A stretch of 64,000 nucleotides of DNA, taken from the NCBI GenBank assembly GCA_902467875.1, contig CABQWP010000001.1, positions 45,414 through 109,413 on the forward strand, given 5' to 3'. The notes beneath the pieces are model-generated. The model saw nothing but the letters and a program-made list of their open reading frames with translations, was not told where the DNA came from and did not search any database. A program made the translations under genes and the position numbers. The DNA comes from an uncultured Collinsella sp. Lineage in GTDB: Bacteria > Actinomycetota > Coriobacteriia > Coriobacteriales > Coriobacteriaceae. Positions 51,949 through 59,985 of this stretch are shown in pieces (the stretch's first letter is position 1; each line of letters opens with the position of its first letter).

Positions 51949-52881
51949 ATGATTTACACGCTCACTGCAAATCCCGCCATTGATTACAACATCGCCTGTG
52001 ACGGTCTTGCTGCCAACACCGTCACGCGTACCCGCAACGCCGTCTACACGCCCAACGGCAAGGGCCTCAACGTCTCGTTTACGCTTGACCACTACGGTGT
52101 CGACACCACGATCCTGGGCTTCTTCGCCGGCTTCTCGGGCGAGTTTATCGTTAAGGGCGCCGAGGCCCTTGGCGTGCCCGTCAAGCCCGTGTGGACCGAC
52201 GGCATCACGCGTGTCAACGTGTTCCTCAACGCCGGTCCCGACACCGAGTACAACATGGTCAATGCCGGTGCCGCCATCAACGAGGCCAATGAGCAGGAGA
52301 TGTTTGAGCTCATCGATTCGCTCGATGATATGACCTGCCTGGTTATCAGCGGCTCGCTGCCTCCCAACACTTCCGAGGGCTTCCTGGCCGAGGTCCTGCG
52401 CCGTGTCAAGGCCAAGGGGGCCGAGTTCGTCCTCGACATCTCGAGCCATCAGCTGGCAGACCTCATTGCTCTGGAGCCACTGCTGATCAAGCCCAATGAC
52501 GACGAGCTGCTTGACATCTTTGGCATCAAGGTGAGCGGTGGCGACGACGAGTCCGTCAAGGGCGCGATGGCCGAGCTGCACGCCAAGGGCGCCAAGAACG
52601 TGCTGCTGACCCTCGGTGGCGACGGCGCGTACTTCTCCAACGGCAAGCACATCTGGTTTGCCAATCGCACTTTCGACGTCAAGCTGCTGTCGACGGTGTG
52701 CGCCGGCGATTCCTCGCTCGCTGCCTTCCTGTCCGTGTGGCACGACGCCCCCGAGCGCGTTGAGGATGCCTTGCGTCTTTCGATGGCCACCGGCGCCAAC
52801 GTGGTCGAGTGCCCCGGTCTGGGCGATTTTGCCAAGGTGGACGAATATAGGAAGCACATCGAGGTTCGCCAGGTCTGCTAG
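51949..52881 (+). CDS. 1-Phosphofructokinase, copy 2
   Basis: 310 residues from ATG 51949, with GAAAGGAAC upstream. Clearly homologous to the previous gene (YTLTANPAIDYNI, PNGKGLNVSFTLDHYGVDTTILGFFAGFSG, VCAGDSSLAAFLSVW), but divergent along the whole length, so this is an old duplication rather than a recent one. It is separated by a terminator and has a TATACT box at 51909-51914, so it is probably expressed separately. A different phosphosugar preference (for example tagatose-6-phosphate) is possible. A 14-bp hairpin terminator follows. Confidence 0.87.
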   Translation: MIYTLTANPAIDYNIACDGLAANTVTRTRNAVYTPNGKGLNVSFTLDHYGVDTTILGFFAGFSGEFIVKGAEALGVPVKPVWTDGITRVNVFLNAGPDTEYNMVNAGAAINEANEQEMFELIDSLDDMTCLVISGSLPPNTSEGFLAEVLRRVKAKGAEFVLDISSHQLADLIALEPLLIKPNDDELLDIFGIKVSGGDDESVKGAMAELHAKGAKNVLLTLGGDGAYFSNGKHIWFANRTFDVKLLSTVCAGDSSLAAFLSVWHDAPERVEDALRLSMATGANVVECPGLGDFAKVDEYRKHIEVRQVC

Positions 52882-52903
52882 CAGCATCGATACGTCGTTG
52901 CCG

Positions 52904-52938
52904 AACACCCGCTTTGGATTACCAAGGCGGGTGTTTTT
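52904..52938 (+). terminator. Terminator after fruK copy 2
   Basis: A 14-bp stem (52904-52917 with 52922-52935, one G-U) with loop ATTA, followed by a T run. Confidence 0.85.
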
Positions 52939-53076
52939 TGCGCGCTGAACGTACGCGGCGTCTGCTCTCTCGTTTTATCTAATCGACGACGCGATTGCGT
53001 GTGCGTGCTTTCTCGTTTCTTGTTAGACTTCTTGAGAACCATCGATTAACGCTCACAAGTGCAGGAGGCCATAGGC

Positions 53077-54471
53077 ATGTGCAATGTTTCGCTCAACGGT
53101 ACGCAACCGTCCGATGCGTCCCTGCGCGTCCTGCGCGTGCTTGAGGCGGCTGGTCTTGAGGCTTGGTACGTGGGCGGTTGGGTGCGCGACGCCCTGATGG
53201 GGTACCCCAGCCACGATGTTGATATGTGCTGTAGCGGCCTGTGGCAGGAGTCTAAATCGGCGCTCGAGGCCGCCGGCATCGCGGTTGTGGAGTCGGGCAT
53301 TAAATTTGGCGGAATCACGGCTATTTCCGATGGCGAGCGTATCGAGGTCACCACGTACCGTCTGGATGGCTTTTACACCGATGGTCGTCATCCCCAGAGT
53401 GTGGAGCGTGCCGCCTCGCTCGAGGACGATCTGGCGCGCCGCGACTTTACCGTCAATGCCATGGCCTGGCATCCCGAGCGTGGGCTTGTCGACCGCTATG
53501 ACGGCCAGGGTGACTTGGAGCGCAAGCTGATTCGCGCTGTCGGCGATCCCAAGCGTCGCTTTAACGAGGACGCCCTGCGCATGCTGCGTGCGGTGCGCTT
53601 TGCCTGCCGTCTGGACTTTATGATTGAGCCCGAGACCAAGCGAGCGCTTGCCGAGTGCGCGCCGCTGCTCGATGCCGTGGCGCGTGAGCGTGTGGGTATT
53701 GAGCTCGAGGGCATTCTTTCGACCGGTCATGGGGGAGACGCGATGCTCCGCTATCCCGAGCTCATCTGCGCCGCCGTGCCCGAGTTGGCAGCGGGTCGCG
53801 GGTTTGATCAGCGCAGTGTCTATCATGCGTTTAACGTCTACGTGCATATCGCCCGTGTGCTGACGGTGGCGGGGGAGCTCGCGCTGTGTGACGGCGTCGC
53901 GCCCTCGTCGAGCCTTATGTGGGCGGCGTTTTTGCACGATGTGTCCAAGCCCGAGTGCTTCACGGTCGACCATGCCGGTAGCGGACACTTCTACGGTCAT
54001 CCCGAGCTCGGCGCCAAGATGGCGCGCGTCATTATGGATCGCCTGGCGCTCTCGCACGACTTGGTGCGCGACGTGTGCCTGCTCATCAAATACCATGACA
54101 AGCCGCTGCGCCCCGAGCGCTCCTGTCTGCTCAATATGATGCGCGCGCTTTCGGGTGAGGGCGTCGACACGGCCCGCCTGATTGACGAGCTCATGGACCT
54201 TAAGCGTGCCGATACGCTCGGCAAGGCCCCGTCTTGCTTCTATTACGTTGAGACGATTGAGGAGATGCGCGCGATGGCGCATGAGCTGCTGAAGGCGGGG
54301 GAGCCCTATACGCTCAAGATGCTCTCCATCAACGGCGGCGACTTGATCCGTGCCGGCGTTAAACCGGGACCCGAGCTAGGCCAGCTACTCAACGCCGCCC
54401 TCGACGCCGTGATCGAAGACAACATTCCCAACGAGCGCGAAGCTCTTTTGGTCCATCTCAACTTGAATTAG
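53077..54471 (+). CDS. cca: CCA-adding tRNA nucleotidyltransferase with HD domain
   Basis: 464 residues; ATG 53077 is chosen because AGGAGG (53063-53068) lies 8 bases upstream. The head domain has WYVGGWVRDALMGYPSHDVDMC (template loop and catalytic Asp pair) and RRDFTVNAMAWHP. A tRNA-binding region (RRFNEDALRMLRAVRFACRL) follows. An HD domain is present in the C-terminal half (AAFLHDVSKPECF, LLIKYHDKPLRPE). It repairs or adds the 3' CCA of tRNAs. Both tRNA genes just downstream already encode CCA, so repair is the likely role there. Confidence 0.93.
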   Translation: MCNVSLNGTQPSDASLRVLRVLEAAGLEAWYVGGWVRDALMGYPSHDVDMCCSGLWQESKSALEAAGIAVVESGIKFGGITAISDGERIEVTTYRLDGFYTDGRHPQSVERAASLEDDLARRDFTVNAMAWHPERGLVDRYDGQGDLERKLIRAVGDPKRRFNEDALRMLRAVRFACRLDFMIEPETKRALAECAPLLDAVARERVGIELEGILSTGHGGDAMLRYPELICAAVPELAAGRGFDQRSVYHAFNVYVHIARVLTVAGELALCDGVAPSSSLMWAAFLHDVSKPECFTVDHAGSGHFYGHPELGAKMARVIMDRLALSHDLVRDVCLLIKYHDKPLRPERSCLLNMMRALSGEGVDTARLIDELMDLKRADTLGKAPSCFYYVETIEEMRAMAHELLKAGEPYTLKMLSINGGDLIRAGVKPGPELGQLLNAALDAVIEDNIPNEREALLVHLNLN

Positions 54472-54535
54472 CTACCCAGTTTACCTGCGTGTTCCATAAC
54501 CTGCCGACAATTTTTCGGCAATTTGGAATTTCTTC

Positions 54536-54564
54536 TTGCGCTGACGTTTTTTGTCCCGTAATAT
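54536..54564 (+). promoter_or_regulatory. Candidate promoter of the tRNA-Glu pair
   Basis: TTGCGC (54536-54541), a 17-bp spacer and TAATAT (54559-54564) lie 35 bp upstream of the first tRNA. Confidence 0.5.
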
Positions 54565-54598
54565 ATTTCCTCGCAGCACGGCAGTGCAGATGTCATGT

Positions 54599-54675
54599 GG
54601 CCCGTTCGTCTAGCGGTTTAGGACGCCGCCCTCTCAAGGCGGAGATCACCAGTTCGAATCTGGTACGGGCTACCA
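54599..54675 (+). tRNA. tRNA-Glu (anticodon CTC), copy 1
   Basis: Cloverleaf with acceptor GGCCCGT/ACGGGCT (first pair G-U), anticodon loop CTCTCAA (54631-54637, anticodon CTC at 54633-54635), T loop TTCGAAT and encoded CCA at 54673-54675. It reads GAG codons. Confidence 0.96.
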
Positions 54676-54697
54676 CTTCTTTTCTGCTGAGTTCCAT

Positions 54698-54774
54698 GGC
54701 CCGTTCGTCTAGCGGTTTAGGACGCCGCCCTCTCAAGGCGGAGATCACCAGTTCGAATCTGGTACGGGCTACCA
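54698..54774 (+). tRNA. tRNA-Glu (anticodon CTC), copy 2
   Basis: Identical in sequence to the first copy, 99 bp further on, with CCA at 54772-54774. The 22-bp spacer lacks a terminator, so both are processed from one transcript. Confidence 0.96.
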
Positions 54775-54784
54775 CGCATCTGAT

Positions 54785-54816
54785 ACCCGGACTTCCCATG
54801 GAAGTCCGGGTTTTTT
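54785..54816 (+). terminator. Terminator after the tRNA pair
   Basis: ACCCGGACTTCC (54785-54796) pairs perfectly with 54800-54811 around CAT, followed by T (54811-54816). Confidence 0.9.
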
Positions 54817-54924
54817 GTTATCAAACAACCGTCTGCAATTCCCGTTTGAACCAGAGCTTTGCGTTCTGCCTATGGCCCTTACGGGTACAATATCCAAGAT
54901 ATTTTGACTGTTAGAAGGAGTCTC

Positions 54925-56232
54925 ATGACGGAGTCCTCTCAGCATACGTCTAAGCCCCAGGTCGAGGTTGAGGCCTCGGGCGGAGATGACAATAAGAGCG
55001 CACGCCGCGGCGCCATCTTTATCGGCGTCGTGCTGGTGGGTTATATCGTCTATCTGGTGGTAACCGGGCAGATGGGGCAGTTCTGGGCCGCTATGTCGAG
55101 CGTCCAGGCGCCATGGCTCGTTGTCGCGTGTCTTTGCATGTTCATGTATCTGTTCTTTGGCATTGTGGCCTATGCGATCGCCGTCTGGCTCGACCCATAT
55201 TCGCCCGTCGGCATCCGCGACCTGATCTCGGTCGAGGCGAGTGGCATCTTCTTTGGCAACCTGACGCCCATGATGATGGGCTCGACTCCCGCCCAGATCT
55301 ACCGCCTGACCAAGGCGGGCCAAAATGTCGGCGAGGCCGGCGCCACGCAGTTCACGCGCTTTATCGTGTACCAGTTTGGCCTCGTTGCCTGGGGCGCTAT
55401 CCTCCTGCTTGCTCGCATGCCGTTTTTTGCCGAGCGCTATGGCGACATGACGTTGCTGTGCGTCTTTAGCTTTGGTGGGCACTGCTGCATCTTGCTGGGC
55501 ATCTTCGCCGTCGCGCTCATGCCTAAGACCGTCACGCGCGTCGCCCATTGCATCATCAATTGGCTTGAGCGCATTGGTGTCTCGGCCACTAAGATCGAGG
55601 GATGGCGCACGTTTGTCGATGGCGAGATCTACTCCTTCTCCGAGAAGTTCAAGCTTTCAGCCGGACATTTTTCTTCCATGCTGGTCACCGTGTTTATCAC
55701 CATGCTGCAGCTCGCGTTTTTCTATCTGGTGCCGTATTTCCTGATGCTTGCCTTTGGCCACCACGAGGTCGACTTTTTCTCGGTCATGGCCGCGAGCGCC
55801 TTTGTCCAGCTGCTGAGCTCTGCGGTTCCCTTGCCCGGTGGAACTGGTGGCGCTGAGGGCGGCTTTGCATTGTTCTTGGGTCATTTCTTCGGTTCGGCAT
55901 CGACCGCTGGCTATCTGCTGTGGCGCCTCATTACGTTTATCTCACCGACCATTTTGGCTGCGCCCCTGCTGGGGCTTAAGAGCGCTCACAGCGAGAGCAT
56001 CCATGCGCGCTGGGATCGCGTGATGCGCAAGCTCGACCGCGCGCCTCAGACGCCCTCTGCGCCCACTAAGCCGCACCCCGCGAATGCTGTTACCGTTGAT
56101 CCCAAGAAGCAGGCTCAGAAGGCTTCTGGGACCGCTAAGCCGGCTCATAAAGCCTATGTGCGCCAGACAGGCGACGGTATTCGCGTATCTCCGTCGGCAC
56201 TCAATAAGAAGAAGCACCCTAAGTCGCAGTAG
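54925..56232 (+). CDS. Lysylphosphatidylglycerol synthase-type transmembrane protein (YbhN/UPF0104 family)
   Basis: 435 residues from ATG 54925, with AAGGAG upstream. About eight membrane segments cover residues 30-370, with family blocks SVEASGIFFGNLTPMMMGSTPAQIYRL and SSAVPLPGGTGGAEGGFALFLG. This is the flippase-like half of MprF, without the aminoacyl-transferase domain. The last ~75 residues are a Lys/Pro/Ala-rich cytoplasmic tail. Such proteins are thought to move lipids or lipid-linked sugars across the membrane; the cargo here is unknown. No aminoacyl-PG synthase gene lies nearby. Confidence 0.83.
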   Translation: MTESSQHTSKPQVEVEASGGDDNKSARRGAIFIGVVLVGYIVYLVVTGQMGQFWAAMSSVQAPWLVVACLCMFMYLFFGIVAYAIAVWLDPYSPVGIRDLISVEASGIFFGNLTPMMMGSTPAQIYRLTKAGQNVGEAGATQFTRFIVYQFGLVAWGAILLLARMPFFAERYGDMTLLCVFSFGGHCCILLGIFAVALMPKTVTRVAHCIINWLERIGVSATKIEGWRTFVDGEIYSFSEKFKLSAGHFSSMLVTVFITMLQLAFFYLVPYFLMLAFGHHEVDFFSVMAASAFVQLLSSAVPLPGGTGGAEGGFALFLGHFFGSASTAGYLLWRLITFISPTILAAPLLGLKSAHSESIHARWDRVMRKLDRAPQTPSAPTKPHPANAVTVDPKKQAQKASGTAKPAHKAYVRQTGDGIRVSPSALNKKKHPKSQ

Positions 56233-56348
56233 GGCAGTCGTGCGTTCTTCATGATGCGGGGCATATTTGTGCTGTTTGGGGGATAATCCTCTTACGTAGA
56301 TTATCTCTCATCTGTTGATGAATGCTCACATATCGAAGGGACACGCCC

Positions 56349-56960
56349 ATGGCTACCAGCAAACCGCGTCTTGACCGCCGCATCGTTCGCAGCCGCAATG
56401 CCATCCTTTCCGCTTTCGAGCGCCTACTCATGGAAAAGCCGCTGGCAGACATTACGGTGAGTGCCATCGCGCGCGAGGCCAATGTCGACCGCAAGACCTT
56501 TTACGTTCACTTTGGTACGGTTGATGGCCTGCTCGATGCCATTGCCGTCGATGTGGTGGAGATGATTGTCGACTCGGTCGAGAAAACGCTTGCTTCCATG
56601 GACGGCGACACCAATGAGCGCGCTCTTGGCGCGGCGGCGACCTTCTTTAAAACCGTTAACGAGGCACTGTGCAACAACTTGGTGCTCAATCGTCAGCTGA
56701 TCGAGAACATTCCGCTCGATGATTTTATGGCTCGTCTTCGTGCACCGCTCGAGCACGAGATTGCCGAGCGCGATCTGCTGCCTCAAGGTCTCAAGGACGA
56801 GATGTTCGACTACTATTTGGCGTTTTTGCTATCGGGTATTATCGGTATCTATCGCACGTGGGCGCTGTCTGACGGCTCGGTTCCTATCGAGCGTGTCTCG
56901 GAGGTTGCTAACGACCTCACGCTCAACGGCCTGTCGAGTCTGGAATCTCGCTTCGAATAG
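56349..56960 (+). CDS. TetR family transcriptional regulator
   Basis: 203 residues from ATG 56349, with AAGGGA upstream. The N-terminal helix-turn-helix reads ITVSAIAREANVDRKTFYVHFGTVDGLLDAI. The C-terminal ligand-binding helices are of the short DhaS-like type (DLLPQGLKDEMFDYYLAFLLSGIIGIYRTW). It faces the radical SAM gene tail to tail across a repeat, and the MprF-like gene is just upstream, so one of these neighbours may be its target. The ligand is unknown. Confidence 0.88.
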   Translation: MATSKPRLDRRIVRSRNAILSAFERLLMEKPLADITVSAIAREANVDRKTFYVHFGTVDGLLDAIAVDVVEMIVDSVEKTLASMDGDTNERALGAAATFFKTVNEALCNNLVLNRQLIENIPLDDFMARLRAPLEHEIAERDLLPQGLKDEMFDYYLAFLLSGIIGIYRTWALSDGSVPIERVSEVANDLTLNGLSSLESRFE

Positions 56961-56984
56961 CATCGATAATTCAACAACTTAAAG

Positions 56985-57053
56985 AAGTTGCGGTGGAATA
57001 GGGATTGTTTTGGTTATTGGAAGGCCGATCTAGTCCCTATTTCACCGCAACTT
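56985..57053. repeat. Dispersed inverted repeat, family B, copy 2
   Basis: 20-bp arms (56985-57004 and 57034-57053) with one mismatch, the same arm sequence as at 48211-48281 but a different loop. It lies between convergent genes and may double as a terminator. Confidence 0.8.
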
Positions 57054-57148
57054 AGTAAAACTGTTTTGATGGTAAGGCGGAGCAGCCTCGAAGATGAGCC
57101 TCGAGACTGCTTCGCTTCATTTCTGAGCGTTTGTCGTGTAGAACAGCA

Positions 57149-58582
57149 TTAATCGCCGTTTTTGAGCGTGCGGCCCTGCTTTTCGAACTTGTGCATGTCG
57201 CTATCGGCCATGCCCTGCGACTTATCCTCGTGACGCTTGGCGTATAGCGGATCGTCGGAGTCGTTCCAGATGCGGTCGGCGACAGGTGACCATGCCTCGG
57301 CGGCAGCCTGGGTCTTTTCGCGCAGCTGCTCGGGTGACTCCTTCTCGATGAGATCGGTGCTCATTGCGCCACTCTCGGCGACTAGTTTGGGCAGCACATC
57401 GGGATTCTCGAGCATGGGGCATGGTTTGAGGTAGTTGTCGTTAAACGGCATGTTTTCGTAGTACTTCATAAAGAGGGGAGAGCGCAGCGCGTCGAGTAAG
57501 CTCACATCGTGGATGTTGGCGTTTGAGTAGTGGATGAACACGCACGGCTCCACGTCTCCGGCGGCGTTGATGTGCAGGTAGCGGCGGCCGCCGGCGATAC
57601 ATCCGCCTACAAACTCGCCGTCGTTTTGGAAGTCGAGCGTAAACAGCGGCTTCTTCTCACGCATTTCGCGGATAAAGTGATACATGTGCTCGCGCTGCTC
57701 GGGCGTGGGCATGAGCTCGGGGGTTGCATTGCGGCCAACCGGCATAAAGTGGAAGTACCAGCAGAAGAGTGCTCCCTCGCCGATCATCCAGTCCATGTTC
57801 TCCTCGGTAGCAACCGTATCGGCATTGGCGCTGGTCCAACAGGTGGAGATACCAAACGGCAAGTCGCGCTCGCGCAGGAGTTTCATGGCGTGCTCGATCT
57901 TTGCGTAGGTACCCTCGCCGCGACGGGCGTCGGTGGTGTGCTCATTGCCCTCGGCGCTGATGGCGGGGACAAAATTACCTACGCGAATCATATCGTCGCA
58001 GAAGGCCTCGTCGATCAGCGTGGAGTTGGTAAAGCAGAGAAACACGCAGTCCTGATGTTTTTCGCAAATTCTGATCAGGTCGTGCTTGCGGACGAGCGGC
58101 TCGCCGCCGGTATAGATGTAGATATGCGTACCGAGCTCTTTGCCCTGTGTAACGATAGAGTCGATGTCTTCGAACGAGAGATTCTGCTTGTAGCCGTACT
58201 CGGCGGCCCAGCAGCCCGTGCAATGAAGGTTGCAGGCGCTCGTGGGATCGAGCAGGATGGCCCACGGAACGTTGCACTGGTACTTTTCGCGGTTCTTTTC
58301 CTGCTCTGGCCAAGCAAGCAGGTTGGCGTCGACAATGAGGGTCTTAAGCAGTTTGGTTCGCATCTGGGGATTAAGGCTGAACACACGCATGATCAGGTCA
58401 TACCAATTGCCGCGGCTCTTGATGACATTGGTGAATGCCTCTCGCTGTACAGGAAATACGCGATTGGGGACCAGCTTGTTCACGAGGTCCATGATTTTGT
58501 CGATGTTTTCTTGCGGGTTGTCGTCGAGATAATCGATGAGCTTGTTAAGCGCTGCACGCTCTGCTGACTGTGTAAGCGACAT
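57149..58582 (-). CDS. Radical SAM protein with C-terminal SPASM-like cysteines
   Basis: 477 residues from ATG 58582 (complement), with AAAGGA upstream. About 110 helical N-terminal residues precede the radical SAM core, whose cluster motif is SACNLHCTGCWAAEYG (CxxxCxxC) followed by YIYTGGEPLVRKHDL. Further cysteines occur late in GGCIAGGRRYLHINAAGDVEPCVF and LKPCPMLENP, suggesting an auxiliary cluster. It belongs to the MoaA/PqqE-like group (COG0535 type). The substrate is unknown. No peptide precursor was found next to it. It may be controlled by the adjacent TetR protein. Confidence 0.85.
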   Translation of the reverse strand: MSLTQSAERAALNKLIDYLDDNPQENIDKIMDLVNKLVPNRVFPVQREAFTNVIKSRGNWYDLIMRVFSLNPQMRTKLLKTLIVDANLLAWPEQEKNREKYQCNVPWAILLDPTSACNLHCTGCWAAEYGYKQNLSFEDIDSIVTQGKELGTHIYIYTGGEPLVRKHDLIRICEKHQDCVFLCFTNSTLIDEAFCDDMIRVGNFVPAISAEGNEHTTDARRGEGTYAKIEHAMKLLRERDLPFGISTCWTSANADTVATEENMDWMIGEGALFCWYFHFMPVGRNATPELMPTPEQREHMYHFIREMREKKPLFTLDFQNDGEFVGGCIAGGRRYLHINAAGDVEPCVFIHYSNANIHDVSLLDALRSPLFMKYYENMPFNDNYLKPCPMLENPDVLPKLVAESGAMSTDLIEKESPEQLREKTQAAAEAWSPVADRIWNDSDDPLYAKRHEDKSQGMADSDMHKFEKQGRTLKNGD

Positions 58583-58715
58583 GGGTATATCCTTTCACGT
58601 GTGCTTAATGTGTGATAATACCCACTTGTAGATTAAACGAAGTCTAAAGATTTGGAATGTGTCTATTCAACGAATCAATTTAATTTGGGGTGAAGCGTTA
58701 TACGCCGACACCTTC

Positions 58716-58733
58716 TAAGTTGCGGTGAAATAG
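58716..58733. repeat. Solitary arm of family B repeat
   Basis: TAAGTTGCGGTGAAATAG matches one arm of the family B elements, without a partner arm nearby. The surrounding 188-bp gap between the radical SAM and ATPase genes is AT-rich and otherwise empty. Confidence 0.6.
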
Positions 58734-58770
58734 TGTCAGATGGGGATGCGGACGATTTCTTGGGCCGCGC

Positions 58771-59985
58771 CTAGGCGTATCCATTGGAATCCTCCGATGC
58801 GCCTTCGCACGCTCGCATGACCTCGATACCATGCGATCGTGCGAACTCGACGAGCTCTGCGTTGCGGGCGTTTATGGTGCCGAAGGCGGCGGGGCACACG
58901 ATAAGACGCGCGCAGTGGACGAGGAGCTCTTTGGCGCGGGCTATGGTTTTATCCCCGATCGGCTCGAAGGCGCGCTCGGCCACGCATTCCGTCGCCAGGT
59001 CGCGCGCAAGCTCGCAGTCGATGTCCCCTTCGTGCAGAACGCCCGCGTAGAACGCCTTGCCCTGCCGGATTAGCTGGCGAAACACAGCTGACCCCGTACC
59101 TGCGCCGGCGATGACGAACGTGTGCGCATCGCCGTGTGGGCGCCCAATTTCCACGCTGCCGAAGCGCTCGTTGAAGGTGCCATGTTTAAGGCCGTAGAGC
59201 TCGCCAATCGTCTCGCGCGTGAATATGTCCTCGGGTGCGCCGGCGCGGAAGACCCAACCGTCCTTCACGCAAATCACCTTGTCGGCGCTTTTCTGCGCGA
59301 GCTCGAGTTCGTGGATGGACATGATGACAGCCACATTCTGCGATTTCGCAAGGTGGCGAAGTATTCGCAGCAGGTCGATCTGGTAGCGGATATCGAGATA
59401 CGACGTGGGCTCGTCGAGCACGAGCACACGCGGATCCTGCGCGATGGCGCGTGCGAGCATGACGCGCTGGCGTTGCCCGTCGCTTATCTGCATGAAGTCG
59501 CGCTCGGCGAACTCTTCCACATGTGCGGTTTTCATGGCCTCGTCGACCCGACTATGGTCGTCGGGCGAGAGTGTGCCCATTCGCCCGGTGTAGGGATGCC
59601 TTCCCGCCTCTACGATATCGCGGCAGGTGAGGAGCTCGGTCCGGGGGCGATCTGTCAGCATAACGGCAAGGTTCCTTGCGAACTCCGCCGTCTTCCATCG
59701 GGAAATCTCTCGCCCGTCGAGCTCGACCGCGCCGGCAAGCGGCGCCAGATGGCGCGTGATGGTTTTCAAGATGGTCGACTTGCCCGAGCCGTTCGGCCCG
59801 ATGAGCGCCACGACGTCGCCCGCGCGAACCTCCAGATTGACACCTTCGACTACGACCTTCTTGTCGTAGCCAACCGACAGGTCGCTTATGCGGAAAAGCG
59901 GTGCTCCGTCAGCCTGCGTTTCGACCGGGGTTTCGAGGTTCGACTCCCCTCCGAGCGTTTTGGGCCGCGGCACGAATTCCCCCAT
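58771..59985 (-). CDS. FecE/BtuD-type ABC transporter ATPase with C-terminal extension
   Basis: 404 residues from ATG 59985 (complement), which abuts the permease stop. Walker A LIGPNGSGKST near 62-72, signature QISDGQRQRVMLARA (ISDGQ instead of LSGGQ), Walker B RVLVLDEPTSYLD and the switch His in MSIHELEL. The usual family length is about 255; here ~130 extra residues (from THTFVIAGAGTGSAVFRQLI to the end) form a Rossmann-like alpha/beta domain of unknown function. It energises the FecCD-type permease next to it for import of an iron chelate, heme or corrinoid. Confidence 0.88.
   Translation of the reverse strand: MGEFVPRPKTLGGESNLETPVETQADGAPLFRISDLSVGYDKKVVVEGVNLEVRAGDVVALIGPNGSGKSTILKTITRHLAPLAGAVELDGREISRWKTAEFARNLAVMLTDRPRTELLTCRDIVEAGRHPYTGRMGTLSPDDHSRVDEAMKTAHVEEFAERDFMQISDGQRQRVMLARAIAQDPRVLVLDEPTSYLDIRYQIDLLRILRHLAKSQNVAVIMSIHELELAQKSADKVICVKDGWVFRAGAPEDIFTRETIGELYGLKHGTFNERFGSVEIGRPHGDAHTFVIAGAGTGSAVFRQLIRQGKAFYAGVLHEGDIDCELARDLATECVAERAFEPIGDKTIARAKELLVHCARLIVCPAAFGTINARNAELVEFARSHGIEVMRACEGASEDSNGYA

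Noticed and set aside
54599..54774. Tandem tRNA genes as an integration (att) site
   Set aside because: Both tRNAs are intact and no integrase or partial tRNA copy follows.
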